A stretch of 64,000 nt of DNA. Origin: Saprospiraceae bacterium. GTDB lineage: Bacteria > Bacteroidota > Bacteroidia > Chitinophagales > Saprospiraceae. The translations under genes were made by a program, and so were the position numbers. The DNA is taken from the NCBI GenBank assembly GCA_027488855.1, contig JAIYAV010000233.1, forward strand, positions 1-64,000. Reading direction: 5' to 3'. A model generated the notes under the pieces. That model ran no database searches, had not been told where the DNA came from, and worked only from the letters and a program-made list of their open reading frames with translations. Of this stretch, positions 34,336-42,382 are shown piece by piece. Positions within the stretch are counted from its first letter, which is position 1. The number at the start of each line of letters is the position of its first letter.

Positions 34336-36060
34336 TTATTTCAGTTTAAACTCGGCAGGAGCATAACCAGGAGAACTTTCAATTGGTTTGGCATCAAAAC
34401 GTTTGTGTACTGCGATACATTCTTTGAGGGTAAACAAGAAGATTTCCGCTTGTTCCTCAAAAATCATTTCCTGCAAGCGAAAGTACATGGCTCGGCGTTT
34501 TTTGACATCAAAGGTAACTGGAATTTGATCGATCAGGGCATCCGTTTCCGCGTTGCCAAAGCCACTGCGGTTATCGGAATCGGTACGCCAATTTTGTTCT
34601 GGAGACCAGATAGGGGACAGGCCTCTCCCTACACTCAGCAACTCAAAGTCTTGTTTTGCCCAACGCCCCATGACTTCAGGTCCAGACAATGCTTGGGGTT
34701 TGATTTCGATTCCAGCTTTTTTGGCATTGTCCTGAAAGAGCAGCGCCATTTGTTGAGCAGTCTCTCGGCCCGCCGTAAAAAAATAGGATAAACTCAACTC
34801 CGTATTTTTGCCATTAATTATTTTATCAACAATGCCATTGTTGTTGCTGTCTTTCCAGCCTGCTTCAGCCAAAAGAGCCTTAGCCTTGTTGATGTCAAAT
34901 GGGATTGGTTTTAAATTTTTGTTATAGTCAGGTGAAGCCAATGGCACAGGGCTATTAACCCTTTCTCCAAATCCCAGATACAATTCGCGAATCAATTCAT
35001 CCACATCCAGTACATGCGCGATCGCTTTGCGTACCCGTTTATCCGCTAATTTGGGGTTGCGCATATTGACCGGAATACAAAAATAAGTCATCGTAGTAGG
35101 ATTGAGGAAATTATAGCGCTCACTGACTGCCTCGTTTTTTTGCAAGTCCAAAAAATCCTCGGGTGTAAGCCGGTTGGTGGCATCTATTTCCTCGTTTTTG
35201 AGCGCAGCCGTTGTTGCGGCGGGGTCAACGATAATTTTGAAGATGATTTCGTCAGGGAATGCCGTAAATAGGGGATTGGTTTTGGCGAATTTGTCACCCC
35301 ACCAGTCTTTTTTCTTTTTGATTACAATCTTTTCACCCGCAGTCCAGGATTCGATGCGGTATGGGCCACAACCAACCAGGTATTTGGGGTCATTGGAATA
35401 GGCGGGAGAGCTGAATAGCTCGGCAAATTCGATCACTTTGGGGTTTGCGGCCAGTGCCTCGGCCTTATCTGGATTGATTAAGTCCTTAAAGGGAATGGCT
35501 TTCATTAGGCCTTTGGGGTCTAGGATGTGCTCAGGGATGACCGAAAAAGAATTGGTCGCGTAATCCAGTGAATAGATGGTCTTGGGACTCATCACCACGG
35601 TAAAACGCTTTGGGTTTTTAGGATCGATTTGTACATCTTTGATCTCCTCCACAAAAGGCCCGAGTACACCTTCAATTTTGGGGTTGAGAACAGTTTTTAG
35701 TGTGAACAAATAATCATTCCCAGTTACGGGTTTACCGTCATCCCAGACTGCTTCGTCTAACATTTCAAAAGTGTAACTTACTGCACCATTCGGCAAATCT
35801 TTAATGATCGGTTGGGATTTTACCAGATACGGCACCAAATCAAGGGAGTCATTAAAGGTCATCAAATTCAAATGGCATTGGTTGGCAGGGAAATTTCCAT
35901 ATTGGGTTTGGGCCAAAATGGTATTCAAACGGTCTGCATCACTTTCCATGCGCACGACTACCGAATTCCCAGTGCGCTTAAATTTTACAGAATTTATGCA
36001 AGAACACGCACTGCAAAGCACAATGACCAGGCAAAAAAGAACGGTTTTGGAGATGTTCAT
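34336..36060 (-). CDS. peptide ABC transporter substrate-binding lipoprotein
   Basis: 574 residues from the ATG at 36060 (36069 is an equally in-frame ATG). Leader ends VIVLCSAC, a lipobox. SBP_bac_5 (family 5 peptide/nickel) pattern: DEAVWDDGKPVTGNDYLFTLK, PKTIYSLDYATNSF, GCGPYRIESWTAGEKIVIKKKKDWWG, IAHVLDVDELIRELYLGFG. First gene of a three-gene unit with two permeases, separated from them by an inverted repeat. Confidence 0.9.
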   Translation of the reverse strand: MNISKTVLFCLVIVLCSACSCINSVKFKRTGNSVVVRMESDADRLNTILAQTQYGNFPANQCHLNLMTFNDSLDLVPYLVKSQPIIKDLPNGAVSYTFEMLDEAVWDDGKPVTGNDYLFTLKTVLNPKIEGVLGPFVEEIKDVQIDPKNPKRFTVVMSPKTIYSLDYATNSFSVIPEHILDPKGLMKAIPFKDLINPDKAEALAANPKVIEFAELFSSPAYSNDPKYLVGCGPYRIESWTAGEKIVIKKKKDWWGDKFAKTNPLFTAFPDEIIFKIIVDPAATTAALKNEEIDATNRLTPEDFLDLQKNEAVSERYNFLNPTTMTYFCIPVNMRNPKLADKRVRKAIAHVLDVDELIRELYLGFGERVNSPVPLASPDYNKNLKPIPFDINKAKALLAEAGWKDSNNNGIVDKIINGKNTELSLSYFFTAGRETAQQMALLFQDNAKKAGIEIKPQALSGPEVMGRWAKQDFELLSVGRGLSPIWSPEQNWRTDSDNRSGFGNAETDALIDQIPVTFDVKKRRAMYFRLQEMIFEEQAEIFLFTLKECIAVHKRFDAKPIESSPGYAPAEFKLK

Positions 36061-36250
36061 GTAACGCATTACTTTGGATTAAAGGTTTCAAAATTTCACT
36101 ACACCAATGAACGAGTGATTAAATCTGGTGTTACACACAAGCTTGGTTAACTTTGTGAGCTTATTTGCTCAAAATTAAACAATATGCAACGGAAAAAAAA
36201 ATATCCCGAAATTAGCTGTTCATAAAGTCTTTCATTGACAAAAAATAAAC

Positions 36251-37162
36251 ATGATGCGGAGTGTATTAATTGCAGGAGGAACAGGTTTAATTGGCACCCA
36301 GTTGAGCAAATTGTTGAGTGAGCAGGGTTTTGAGGTTAGGCAGCTCAGTCGAAATCCTTCCCCCGATGCGCTTTACCCAACCTACGCCTGGGATGTGGAC
36401 AAAGGCACCATTGATGCCAAAGCCCTGGAGAATATCGATTACATCATCAACCTCGCCGGAGCAGGTGTAGCCGACAAACCCTGGACGCAAGTGCGCAAAC
36501 GCCTCATCATCGATAGCCGGGTAAAAAGCAATCAACTGCTCAAACGCCAGATTCTGGCCATGCCTCAGAAACCCAAGTCCTTTGTATCCAGCGCAGCAGT
36601 GGGCTATTATGGGGATAACCCCTCTGAGCAATGGGTCAACGAAGAGGCTGCTCCCGGCAAAGGTTTTTTGCCCGAAAGTTGCATCGCTTGGGAAGCCTCC
36701 ATTCGCAGCTTGAACGAAACGGGCCTGCGGGTAGTTGGACTACGCGTTGGCATTGTGCTTTCGACCAAAGGTGGTGCCTTGCCCAAACTGCTCGAACCCA
36801 TGAAATTTGGCACTGCCCCTTATTTTGGGAGCGGAAAAACCTGGTATCCCTGGATCCACATTGACGACTTGTGCCGCATGTTCATGTTTGCCCTGCAAGA
36901 TGAGGACATGCAAGGCTTTTTCAACGCCGTAGCACCCAATCCGACCCGTAACCGAGAATTGATCAAAACGGCGTCAAAAATATTTGCCCCCAGGGCCATC
37001 AATATTCCTGCCCCTACTTTTGCCTTGCGCTTGGTATTGGGCGAATTGGCCGATGCCATCCTCACCGGGGTAAGGGCCTCATCCGCCAAGATTCAAAAAG
37101 AAGGCTTTGATTTTGACTATCCGCACCTTGAGGTGGCTTTAGTGGATTTAAAAAAACCTTAG
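36251..37162 (+). CDS. TIGR01777-type epimerase (YfcH/SDR39U1-like)
   Basis: 303 residues; ATG at 36251 or 36254. GGTGLIGTQLSKLL is the cofactor motif; SSAAVGYYGD replaces the SDR Ser/Tyr region as in this family; WIHIDDL and the C-terminal DUF1731 part (PAPTFALRLVLGELADAILTGVRASS) complete it. Substrate unknown. A TAACTTTG box on the plus strand at 36147-36154 could be its promoter. 18 bases before the next gene, so likely an operon. Confidence 0.9.
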   Translation: MMRSVLIAGGTGLIGTQLSKLLSEQGFEVRQLSRNPSPDALYPTYAWDVDKGTIDAKALENIDYIINLAGAGVADKPWTQVRKRLIIDSRVKSNQLLKRQILAMPQKPKSFVSSAAVGYYGDNPSEQWVNEEAAPGKGFLPESCIAWEASIRSLNETGLRVVGLRVGIVLSTKGGALPKLLEPMKFGTAPYFGSGKTWYPWIHIDDLCRMFMFALQDEDMQGFFNAVAPNPTRNRELIKTASKIFAPRAINIPAPTFALRLVLGELADAILTGVRASSAKIQKEGFDFDYPHLEVALVDLKKP

Positions 37163-37180
37163 GGGCAATCTACAATCATT

Positions 37181-39685
37181 ATGGAAAAACTGCTAAAAAT
37201 CAAACTGCTGTTCTTTTGTTTGCTCTATCTCACTTTGAGCTACGGCCAAAACAAACCCAATCCCATTCGCCTCGATTCGGCCTTAACTGCCTTACACCAA
37301 CTCCAGTTGTTCAATGGGGTAGTGCTCGTGGCACAGGAAGGTCAGGTGCTGTACAAAAAAGCTTTTGGGCAAAATGATGCAGGGGGCAAAACCCTTTTGA
37401 GTACTCAATCCTCCTTCAATCTCGCTTCGGTGTCCAAGCAATTTGTGGCCATGAGTGCGATGCTCCTTAAAGAAGAGAACAAGCTCCAGTACGATGACCC
37501 GGTGCAAAAATACCTGCCAAACTTTCCTTATCCCAACATCAAAGTCCGGCAGCTGTTGACCCATACCTCGGGTTTGCCCGAGTATTTTGATCTAGCCCAA
37601 CGCCAACTCACCTTGCTGGATACCCTGACCAACGATGACCTTTTGCAATTGTTGGCTCGACACAAACCCGCCCTGGAGTTTGAGCCCGGCAGCCAATGGT
37701 CCTATTGCAATACGGGCTATGTGCTCCTGGCTTCAGTGGTGGAAAAGGCCGCAGGAAAACCCTTCGCCCAGTTTTTTGCCGAACGGATTGCCCGCCCCCT
37801 GGGCCTCAGCCACACTTTTGTTTACCACTTCAAAGGCCCTGCCGCTCCGGCTCAACGGGTAATGGGCATGCGCCGCGAAGGAGGAAAATGGCTACCGGAT
37901 GACCTCATTAGTATTGATGGGGTAGTGGGTGATGGCAACGTTTACAGCTCTGCCGAAGATTTGCTGCGCTGGGAACAAGCCTTGTACACGGAAAAACTGG
38001 TGAAAAAAAGTACGCTGGATGAAGCTTTTAGCCCCGTCAAATTGAACGATGGCAGCACTTATCCTTATGGATTCGGTTGGTTCCTTGGCAAAGAAGGCCG
38101 GGAACTGAGCCATACGGGTAGTTGGGTTGGGTTTCGTACCGTGATTGTGCGGGATCTTGACCTGAAAACGACTTTGATTGCACTGGACAATTCTGGACAG
38201 GGTTATGGGCTACCAATCCTCCGAGCCTGGTCAGAAGGCAAAGCTTTTGCTTTTCCCGCCTCCACCTTGATCCGCAATGTGCAAATCGTGGATGGCACGG
38301 GGAGTACCGCACGTTTTGGCGCAGTACGCATCCTCAACAACCGCATTCAGGATATGGGGGCACTCAGCCCTCTGCCTGGTGAAAAAGTAATCGATGGCCA
38401 GGGGAAAGTACTGGCCCCTGGTTTTATCGATACCCACAGCCACCACGCTGGGGCGATGGAGGAAAAACCGGACATGTTGGCCGTAGTCAGTCAAGGCATT
38501 ACCACCATAGTTTCAGGCCAAGATGGGGAATCGGAACCGATGGACAGTTTGGCTTTATGGCTCCAACGCCGCCCAATCGCGGTGAATCTGGCTTCTTACG
38601 CTGGGCACAGCACTCTGCGTTTGCGGGCGATGGGTTTGAGCAGTTTTCGGCGGCCAGCGACTGCGGCGGAGGTAGAAAAAATGCGGGAGTTGCTGGCAGC
38701 GGAGTTGAAAGCGGGTGCCCTTGGCTTGTGCTCCGGTCTGGAATACGAGGAGGGTTTTTATTCCAATCGCGATGAAGTGATCACCCTGGCCAAAGTGGCC
38801 GCTGCCGCTGGCGGGCGCTACATGAGCCATATCCGCAGCGAAGACATTCATTTGGACGATGCCCTGGATGAGATCATTCAGATTGGACGGGAGGCCAAGT
38901 TACCCGTACAAATTTCCCATTTCAAAATTGCGCTCAAAAGCAAATGGGGGCAGGCACCTCAATTGTTGGCTCGCCTGCAAGCTGCCCGCGCCGAAGGCAT
39001 TGACATCACGGCGGATGTTTACCCTTACGAACATTGGCAATCCACCTTGCGGGTTTTGTTTCCCAAAAAAGACTTTGACAATCTGGCTAGTGCTGAATTT
39101 GCGGTGACCCAATTGATCGACCCTACCCGCAGCATAGTCTCCCGTTTTGGCGCCCAACCAGCCTATGCGGGCAAAACCCTGAGTGCCATCGCCCAAATGC
39201 GCGGCGAAGCAGTAGCCAAAACCTTGATGTACCTGGTTGCCGAGGCGGAACGTACCGACCAAACGGAATCCATCATCGGTGCCTCCATGGCCGATCAGGA
39301 CGTGATCAACTTATTGCGCTGGCCACATACCAATGTGTGTTCGGATGGCACCCACCGCAGCCACCCACGGGGGCACGGGGCGTTTACACGGGTATTGGCG
39401 CGTTATGTGCGGGAGAAAAAAGCCTTGGGTTTGGAAGAAGCCGTTCATAAAATGACGGGCCTTTCGGCAGAGCATCTGGGTTTGCAAGGGCGCGGTTTGA
39501 TCGCTCCTGGCTATTTCGCCGACTTGGTATTGTTTGACCCCAAAACGGTGCAAGACAATGCTACTTTTCAAAACCCTACTGCCTTGTCTACGGGTATCGA
39601 GCGGGTATGGGTGAATGGGAAGGTGGTTTTTGCGGTTGGAAAGAGTACCAAGGAGTTCCCGGGGCAGTTGCTGAAGCGAGAATAA
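37181..39685 (+). CDS. fusion of serine hydrolase (beta-lactamase class C-like) and D-aminoacylase-type amidohydrolase
   Basis: 834 residues with a signal peptide. First half: beta-lactamase-fold serine hydrolase with S83xxK86 (LASVSKQF), Tyr175 in SYCNTG, and the third motif H311TG. Second half from about residue 360: amidohydrolase with zinc motif DTHSHH at 417-422, QGITTIVSGQDGES, a Glu in GLEYEEGFYSN, HISHFK, and a late Asp in CSDGTHRSHPRG, as in N-acyl-D-amino-acid deacylases. Fusion suggests two steps on the same peptide or cell-wall-derived D-amino acid substrate; this is inference. Confidence 0.85.
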   Translation: MEKLLKIKLLFFCLLYLTLSYGQNKPNPIRLDSALTALHQLQLFNGVVLVAQEGQVLYKKAFGQNDAGGKTLLSTQSSFNLASVSKQFVAMSAMLLKEENKLQYDDPVQKYLPNFPYPNIKVRQLLTHTSGLPEYFDLAQRQLTLLDTLTNDDLLQLLARHKPALEFEPGSQWSYCNTGYVLLASVVEKAAGKPFAQFFAERIARPLGLSHTFVYHFKGPAAPAQRVMGMRREGGKWLPDDLISIDGVVGDGNVYSSAEDLLRWEQALYTEKLVKKSTLDEAFSPVKLNDGSTYPYGFGWFLGKEGRELSHTGSWVGFRTVIVRDLDLKTTLIALDNSGQGYGLPILRAWSEGKAFAFPASTLIRNVQIVDGTGSTARFGAVRILNNRIQDMGALSPLPGEKVIDGQGKVLAPGFIDTHSHHAGAMEEKPDMLAVVSQGITTIVSGQDGESEPMDSLALWLQRRPIAVNLASYAGHSTLRLRAMGLSSFRRPATAAEVEKMRELLAAELKAGALGLCSGLEYEEGFYSNRDEVITLAKVAAAAGGRYMSHIRSEDIHLDDALDEIIQIGREAKLPVQISHFKIALKSKWGQAPQLLARLQAARAEGIDITADVYPYEHWQSTLRVLFPKKDFDNLASAEFAVTQLIDPTRSIVSRFGAQPAYAGKTLSAIAQMRGEAVAKTLMYLVAEAERTDQTESIIGASMADQDVINLLRWPHTNVCSDGTHRSHPRGHGAFTRVLARYVREKKALGLEEAVHKMTGLSAEHLGLQGRGLIAPGYFADLVLFDPKTVQDNATFQNPTALSTGIERVWVNGKVVFAVGKSTKEFPGQLLKRE

Positions 39686-39690
39686 AGTAA

Positions 39691-39860
39691 GTCACATCAC
39701 GCAGTAATCAGACCACCGAGCGCCTAAAACAAAAGGGATACATTCCCCTGACGGAACTGTACACCCGACGTCGACAAACGCTAATGAACCGCTGTGATAC
39801 GCGACCCATACGTCCGGTGGTGCGAGAGGACGAAAGTTAATCGCATCACCTTCAACTGTC
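39691..39860 (+). pseudogene. possible group II intron 3' end (maturase tail plus domain V-like sequence)
   Basis: No start codon, but open to a TAA at 39838. It reads LKQKGYIPLTELYTRRRQTL then MNRCDTRPIRPVVRED. From 39784, TGAACCGC, GTACGTC-like pairing, then GGTGGTGCGAGAGGACG is similar to domain V and the junction after maturase genes in many bacterial group II introns. The upstream intron and ORF are absent. It covers the otherwise empty 39686-39865 gap. Confidence 0.4.
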
Positions 39861-39865
39861 CCCAG

Positions 39866-39918
39866 CCCTAAGGAACGGGTTCAGAATAATGTAACAAAAT
39901 TGAGTCGACTATTTTTTT
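39866..39918 (+). repeat. single arm of the MITE-like repeat
   Basis: CCTAAGGAACGGGTTCAGAA and the following bases match the right arm at 11313-11369 (complement) and the left arm at 11203-11259 closely. No second arm follows: instead the sequence continues into the clpP reading frame. The arm supplies the stop and last 17 codons of clpP. Confidence 0.65.
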
Positions 39919-40578
39919 ATCGCCCCTAAGCGCCAAAGCCGACAATAAATTGACCTCTGGTACCCCCTGATTCAACACCACCAGATCCCCGACATCTCCC
40001 AAAATTTCATCCACTATGCCAAAATCCTTAGCTTCCTGGGCGTTCAGGTATTTGTCGCGCAGGAAAAATTCCTCTACTTCTTGGCCGCTGCGCCCACAAT
40101 GTTTACCCAGGAGGTGAAAAATCTGGGCCTGGATGCGATCCTGCTCGCGGGTGGCAATGCGCACATCTTCGGTATAGCCACGCGAACCGCCACTGGTAGG
40201 GTGGTTGTGGATGGTGGCATGGGCCAACGCATAACGTTTACCTGGGGTACCTGCGCTGAGCAAAAAGGTGGCCATACTGCCCGTAAAACCCACCGCAACC
40301 GTAGACACTGGCGTGCCAATCATACGAATGGTGTCATAAATGGCCATTCCCGAATACACAATCCCACCCGGACTTTGGATGTAGAGGTTGATCTGCTGTT
40401 TGGGGTCGCGGCTGCTGAGGTAGAGCAGTTGCGCGACCACGATATTGGCCATCGTGTCGTTGATTTCGCCCGCTAAAAAGACAATACGTTCCTTGAGCAG
40501 TAGACTGTAAATGTCATACGCTCGCTCTCCGCCACCGTCATTGTCAATGACCATGGGGACAAGGCTTGCTCGAACCAT
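39868..40578 (-). CDS. clpP: ClpP-like protease with repeat-derived tail
   Basis: 236 residues from the ATG at 40578 (a longer frame to 40824 overlaps the upstream gene and is rejected). Conserved core: ERAYDIYSLLLKERIVFL, QINLYIQSPGGIVYSGMAIYDT. Triad: Ser in FTGSMATFLL, His in IHNHPTSGG, Asp in FFLRDKYLN; all three align with E. coli Ser97/His122/Asp171. The surroundings of Ser and His differ from housekeeping ClpP. The last 17 residues (DKKIVDSILLHYSEPVP) are translated from the dispersed repeat. 23 bases after the small sigma-linked gene. Confidence 0.88.
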   Translation of the reverse strand: MVRASLVPMVIDNDGGGERAYDIYSLLLKERIVFLAGEINDTMANIVVAQLLYLSSRDPKQQINLYIQSPGGIVYSGMAIYDTIRMIGTPVSTVAVGFTGSMATFLLSAGTPGKRYALAHATIHNHPTSGGSRGYTEDVRIATREQDRIQAQIFHLLGKHCGRSGQEVEEFFLRDKYLNAQEAKDFGIVDEILGDVGDLVVLNQGVPEVNLLSALALRGDKKIVDSILLHYSEPVP

Positions 40579-40601
40579 ACTATTATTTTTGGAAAATGTT
40601 G

Positions 40602-40868
40602 TTATTGGAAAATGTGGTGAATATTTTCCCGAAACTGGCTTTTCTCCGGGTTGCTGAACAATTCCTCGTGTAGCAGTTCCAGTTCTGCTTTCAGCTTTTT
40701 GCGGTGGTACAATTTGACCAAAAGGTGTACCTTTTTTTGGAAATACACCCTGAGGCGCAGGCGCGGGCTTTGCAACAACCGCGCCTTGAAATTTTGTTTT
40801 TCCAGCGGCAGCAATTCTCCCCACAGGTAGCGTTCGATCAAGATGGTTTCACTCATGGAAGTCTTCAT
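40602..40868 (-). CDS. small protein in an ECF sigma operon, anti-sigma-like N-terminus
   Basis: 88 residues from 40868 (84 if the ATG at 40856 is used). The segment ETILIERYLWGELLPLEKQNF and what follows resembles the four-helix N-terminus of anti-sigma proteins in Bacteroidota (IEKYLxGELSxxExxxFE). It lacks a membrane helix and zinc ligands, so the anti-sigma role is only suggested. Overlaps the sigma gene by up to 20 bases. The longer frame up to 41114 is a shadow of the sigma gene. Confidence 0.55.
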   Translation of the reverse strand: MKTSMSETILIERYLWGELLPLEKQNFKARLLQSPRLRLRVYFQKKVHLLVKLYHRKKLKAELELLHEELFSNPEKSQFRENIHHIFQ

Positions 40869-41388
40869 AACGCAGGGATTTTTGCTGAATGCTGTGGCGC
40901 ACCTTTTCGAGGCACTTGTATTTCTGGACGCTGACGGAATGTTCGTTGGCGTAGCCGAGGGTTTCGGCCAGTTGCTTGACTGGTGTTTTTTGGTAGTAAA
41001 AAGCGCGGAGCAGGTTGAGGCATTTTTGGCCTGCTTTTTCCAAAAACTGGAGTAGGCGCTGGGTGTGCAGGTTGGGGAAAAAATCTTCGGGGAGGCTGAT
41101 TTCTTTTTCAGCATCAGTCAGGGGCACTAGCTTGCGTTGACGGTGGTGTTTGCGCAGCCACAAGTGTTTGGCCACACCCAGCAAATAAGCAGTTGCGCTT
41201 TGTTGAAGTTGAAAGCTGGGCTGGGTTTGGAGTTCTTGAAAGATGACCAAGGCATCGTGGAAGATGTCTTTAGCGTCTTCTAAGTTGCCGCCCATTTTTT
41301 GTACGAAGCGGGCTACGTTTGGAAACGCCGCTTCGTATAGAGTTTCGATGGAGGAGTCGGTCTTTATTTTTGCTGGTGCTGCTACCAT
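40849..41388 (-). CDS. ECF-type RNA polymerase sigma factor
   Basis: 179 residues. Region 2: LYEAAFPNVARFVQKMGGNLEDAKDIFHDALVIF with the D(A/I)xDxxQ-like core. Region 4: QRLLQFLEKAGQKCLNLLRAFYYQKTPVKQLAETLGYANEHSVSVQKYKCLEKVR, a clear helix-turn-helix. Heads the operon sigma / small protein / ClpP. Confidence 0.88.
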   Translation of the reverse strand: MVAAPAKIKTDSSIETLYEAAFPNVARFVQKMGGNLEDAKDIFHDALVIFQELQTQPSFQLQQSATAYLLGVAKHLWLRKHHRQRKLVPLTDAEKEISLPEDFFPNLHTQRLLQFLEKAGQKCLNLLRAFYYQKTPVKQLAETLGYANEHSVSVQKYKCLEKVRHSIQQKSLRYEDFHE

Positions 41389-41522
41389 GATTGTTGCATG
41401 TTTAATGGTAAGTGCAAGTTAGGGGGGAAATATCACCGGGAGCAAGTGTTTTTTTTCAAAAAAAATCATTTTCATTTATGCAATTCTGCTGTTGGATGCA
41501 TCCTGGGTAAAAACTCAGGATT

Positions 41523-42164
41523 ATGAAAAAAATGTACTTTTTAGCGATCGCTTCAATTTGTGGACTCACTCTTTTGGGGCAAGAATCCATTACCTTACAA
41601 TGGCAGATTACCAATGAACAAAATGAACCTTTAATAGGGGTTAGTGTATGGAAAAAACAAACTACGGAAGGAACGGTAACGGATCAAAACGGCATGTTCG
41701 CGATTGATGTGGTCACAGGAAGGGATGAACTTGAAATTTCCTATTTGGGGTACCTAACATCTATACTTGTAATACGAAAAGGGATGAAATTAAAGAACAC
41801 TGAGGTGCTTTTCTCTGCCGAATACGACTTACCTGAAGTGAAGATTACTGCTTATGGTGGTTGCTGTTGTTTGCGCTCTTATGGGACTAGAATAACGACA
41901 GAGTTGGACAGCCTGCCGGAATTTATTATTGCCAAACCCAATATTCGAATTTTCCCAATCCCAACGAGTGCTTCCGTTTTTTTACAGCAAGAAACTCCAC
42001 TTGGTGCCCTGGACTTGTACAACCTCAGCGGCCAAAAGCTAAAAAGTTTCAACTTCAATGAGCAGTTGAATGCCTCAATTGACTTGAGTGACTGGCCAGC
42101 AGGGACTTATCTTTTGCGCAGCAGTAAGGGCTGGGTGGAAAAGGTGATTTTGCAGAAGCAATAA
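41523..42164 (+). CDS. exported protein with regulatory-like domain and T9SS type A sorting domain
   Basis: 213 residues. Signal peptide ends LTLLGQES. A carboxypeptidase-D regulatory-like domain (TNEQNEPLIGVSVWKKQTTEGTVTDQNGMFAI), a Cys-rich GGCCCLRSYG patch, and a C-terminal sorting domain: IFPIPTSASVFLQQ, LYNLSGQKLKSF, DLSDWPAGTYLLRSSKGWVEKVILQKQ. The last part is the signal for type IX secretion, consistent with PorX in the same window. Cargo function unknown. Confidence 0.8.
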   Translation: MKKMYFLAIASICGLTLLGQESITLQWQITNEQNEPLIGVSVWKKQTTEGTVTDQNGMFAIDVVTGRDELEISYLGYLTSILVIRKGMKLKNTEVLFSAEYDLPEVKITAYGGCCCLRSYGTRITTELDSLPEFIIAKPNIRIFPIPTSASVFLQQETPLGALDLYNLSGQKLKSFNFNEQLNASIDLSDWPAGTYLLRSSKGWVEKVILQKQ

Positions 42165-42238
42165 GGGGGGTATCATTTTTGCTACAGAATTATGAGTTGT
42201 CGTCTTGAAGTTTTAATACAAAAACGACACAAAAAAAA

Positions 42239-42323
42239 TTAGCACAAAGGAAAAAAAAGAGGACACAGAGGACACAAAGTTAGACGTTGACGGTCTTTGT
42301 GTTCGCTGTGTCCTCTTTTGTGA
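42239..42323. repeat. inverted repeat, ACAAAGGACAC family (second copy)
   Basis: Left arm about 42239-42280 (TTAGCACAAAGG, GAGGACACAGAGGACACAAAG), right arm about 42295-42323, with an insertion in one arm. The centre TTAGACGTTGACG is identical to that at 16559-16657. It sits between a convergent pair of genes and probably ends both transcripts. The rest of 42165-42382 holds no gene. Confidence 0.6.
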
Positions 42324-42382
42324 AAAAATAGGTCGCTTTGGTAGTGTTTTGAAAAATTTGAGCACTTCATCTCCATACAATC

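Noticed and set aside
40579..40824. 82-residue N-terminal extension of ClpP
   Set aside because: Overlaps the small sigma-linked gene in another frame and reads as low-complexity basic sequence; the ClpP core starts after the ATG at 40578.
40869..41114. N-terminal part of the longer frame ending at 40602
   Set aside because: Ser/Lys/Pro-rich shadow of the sigma factor gene; the real small gene begins at 40868 or 40856.
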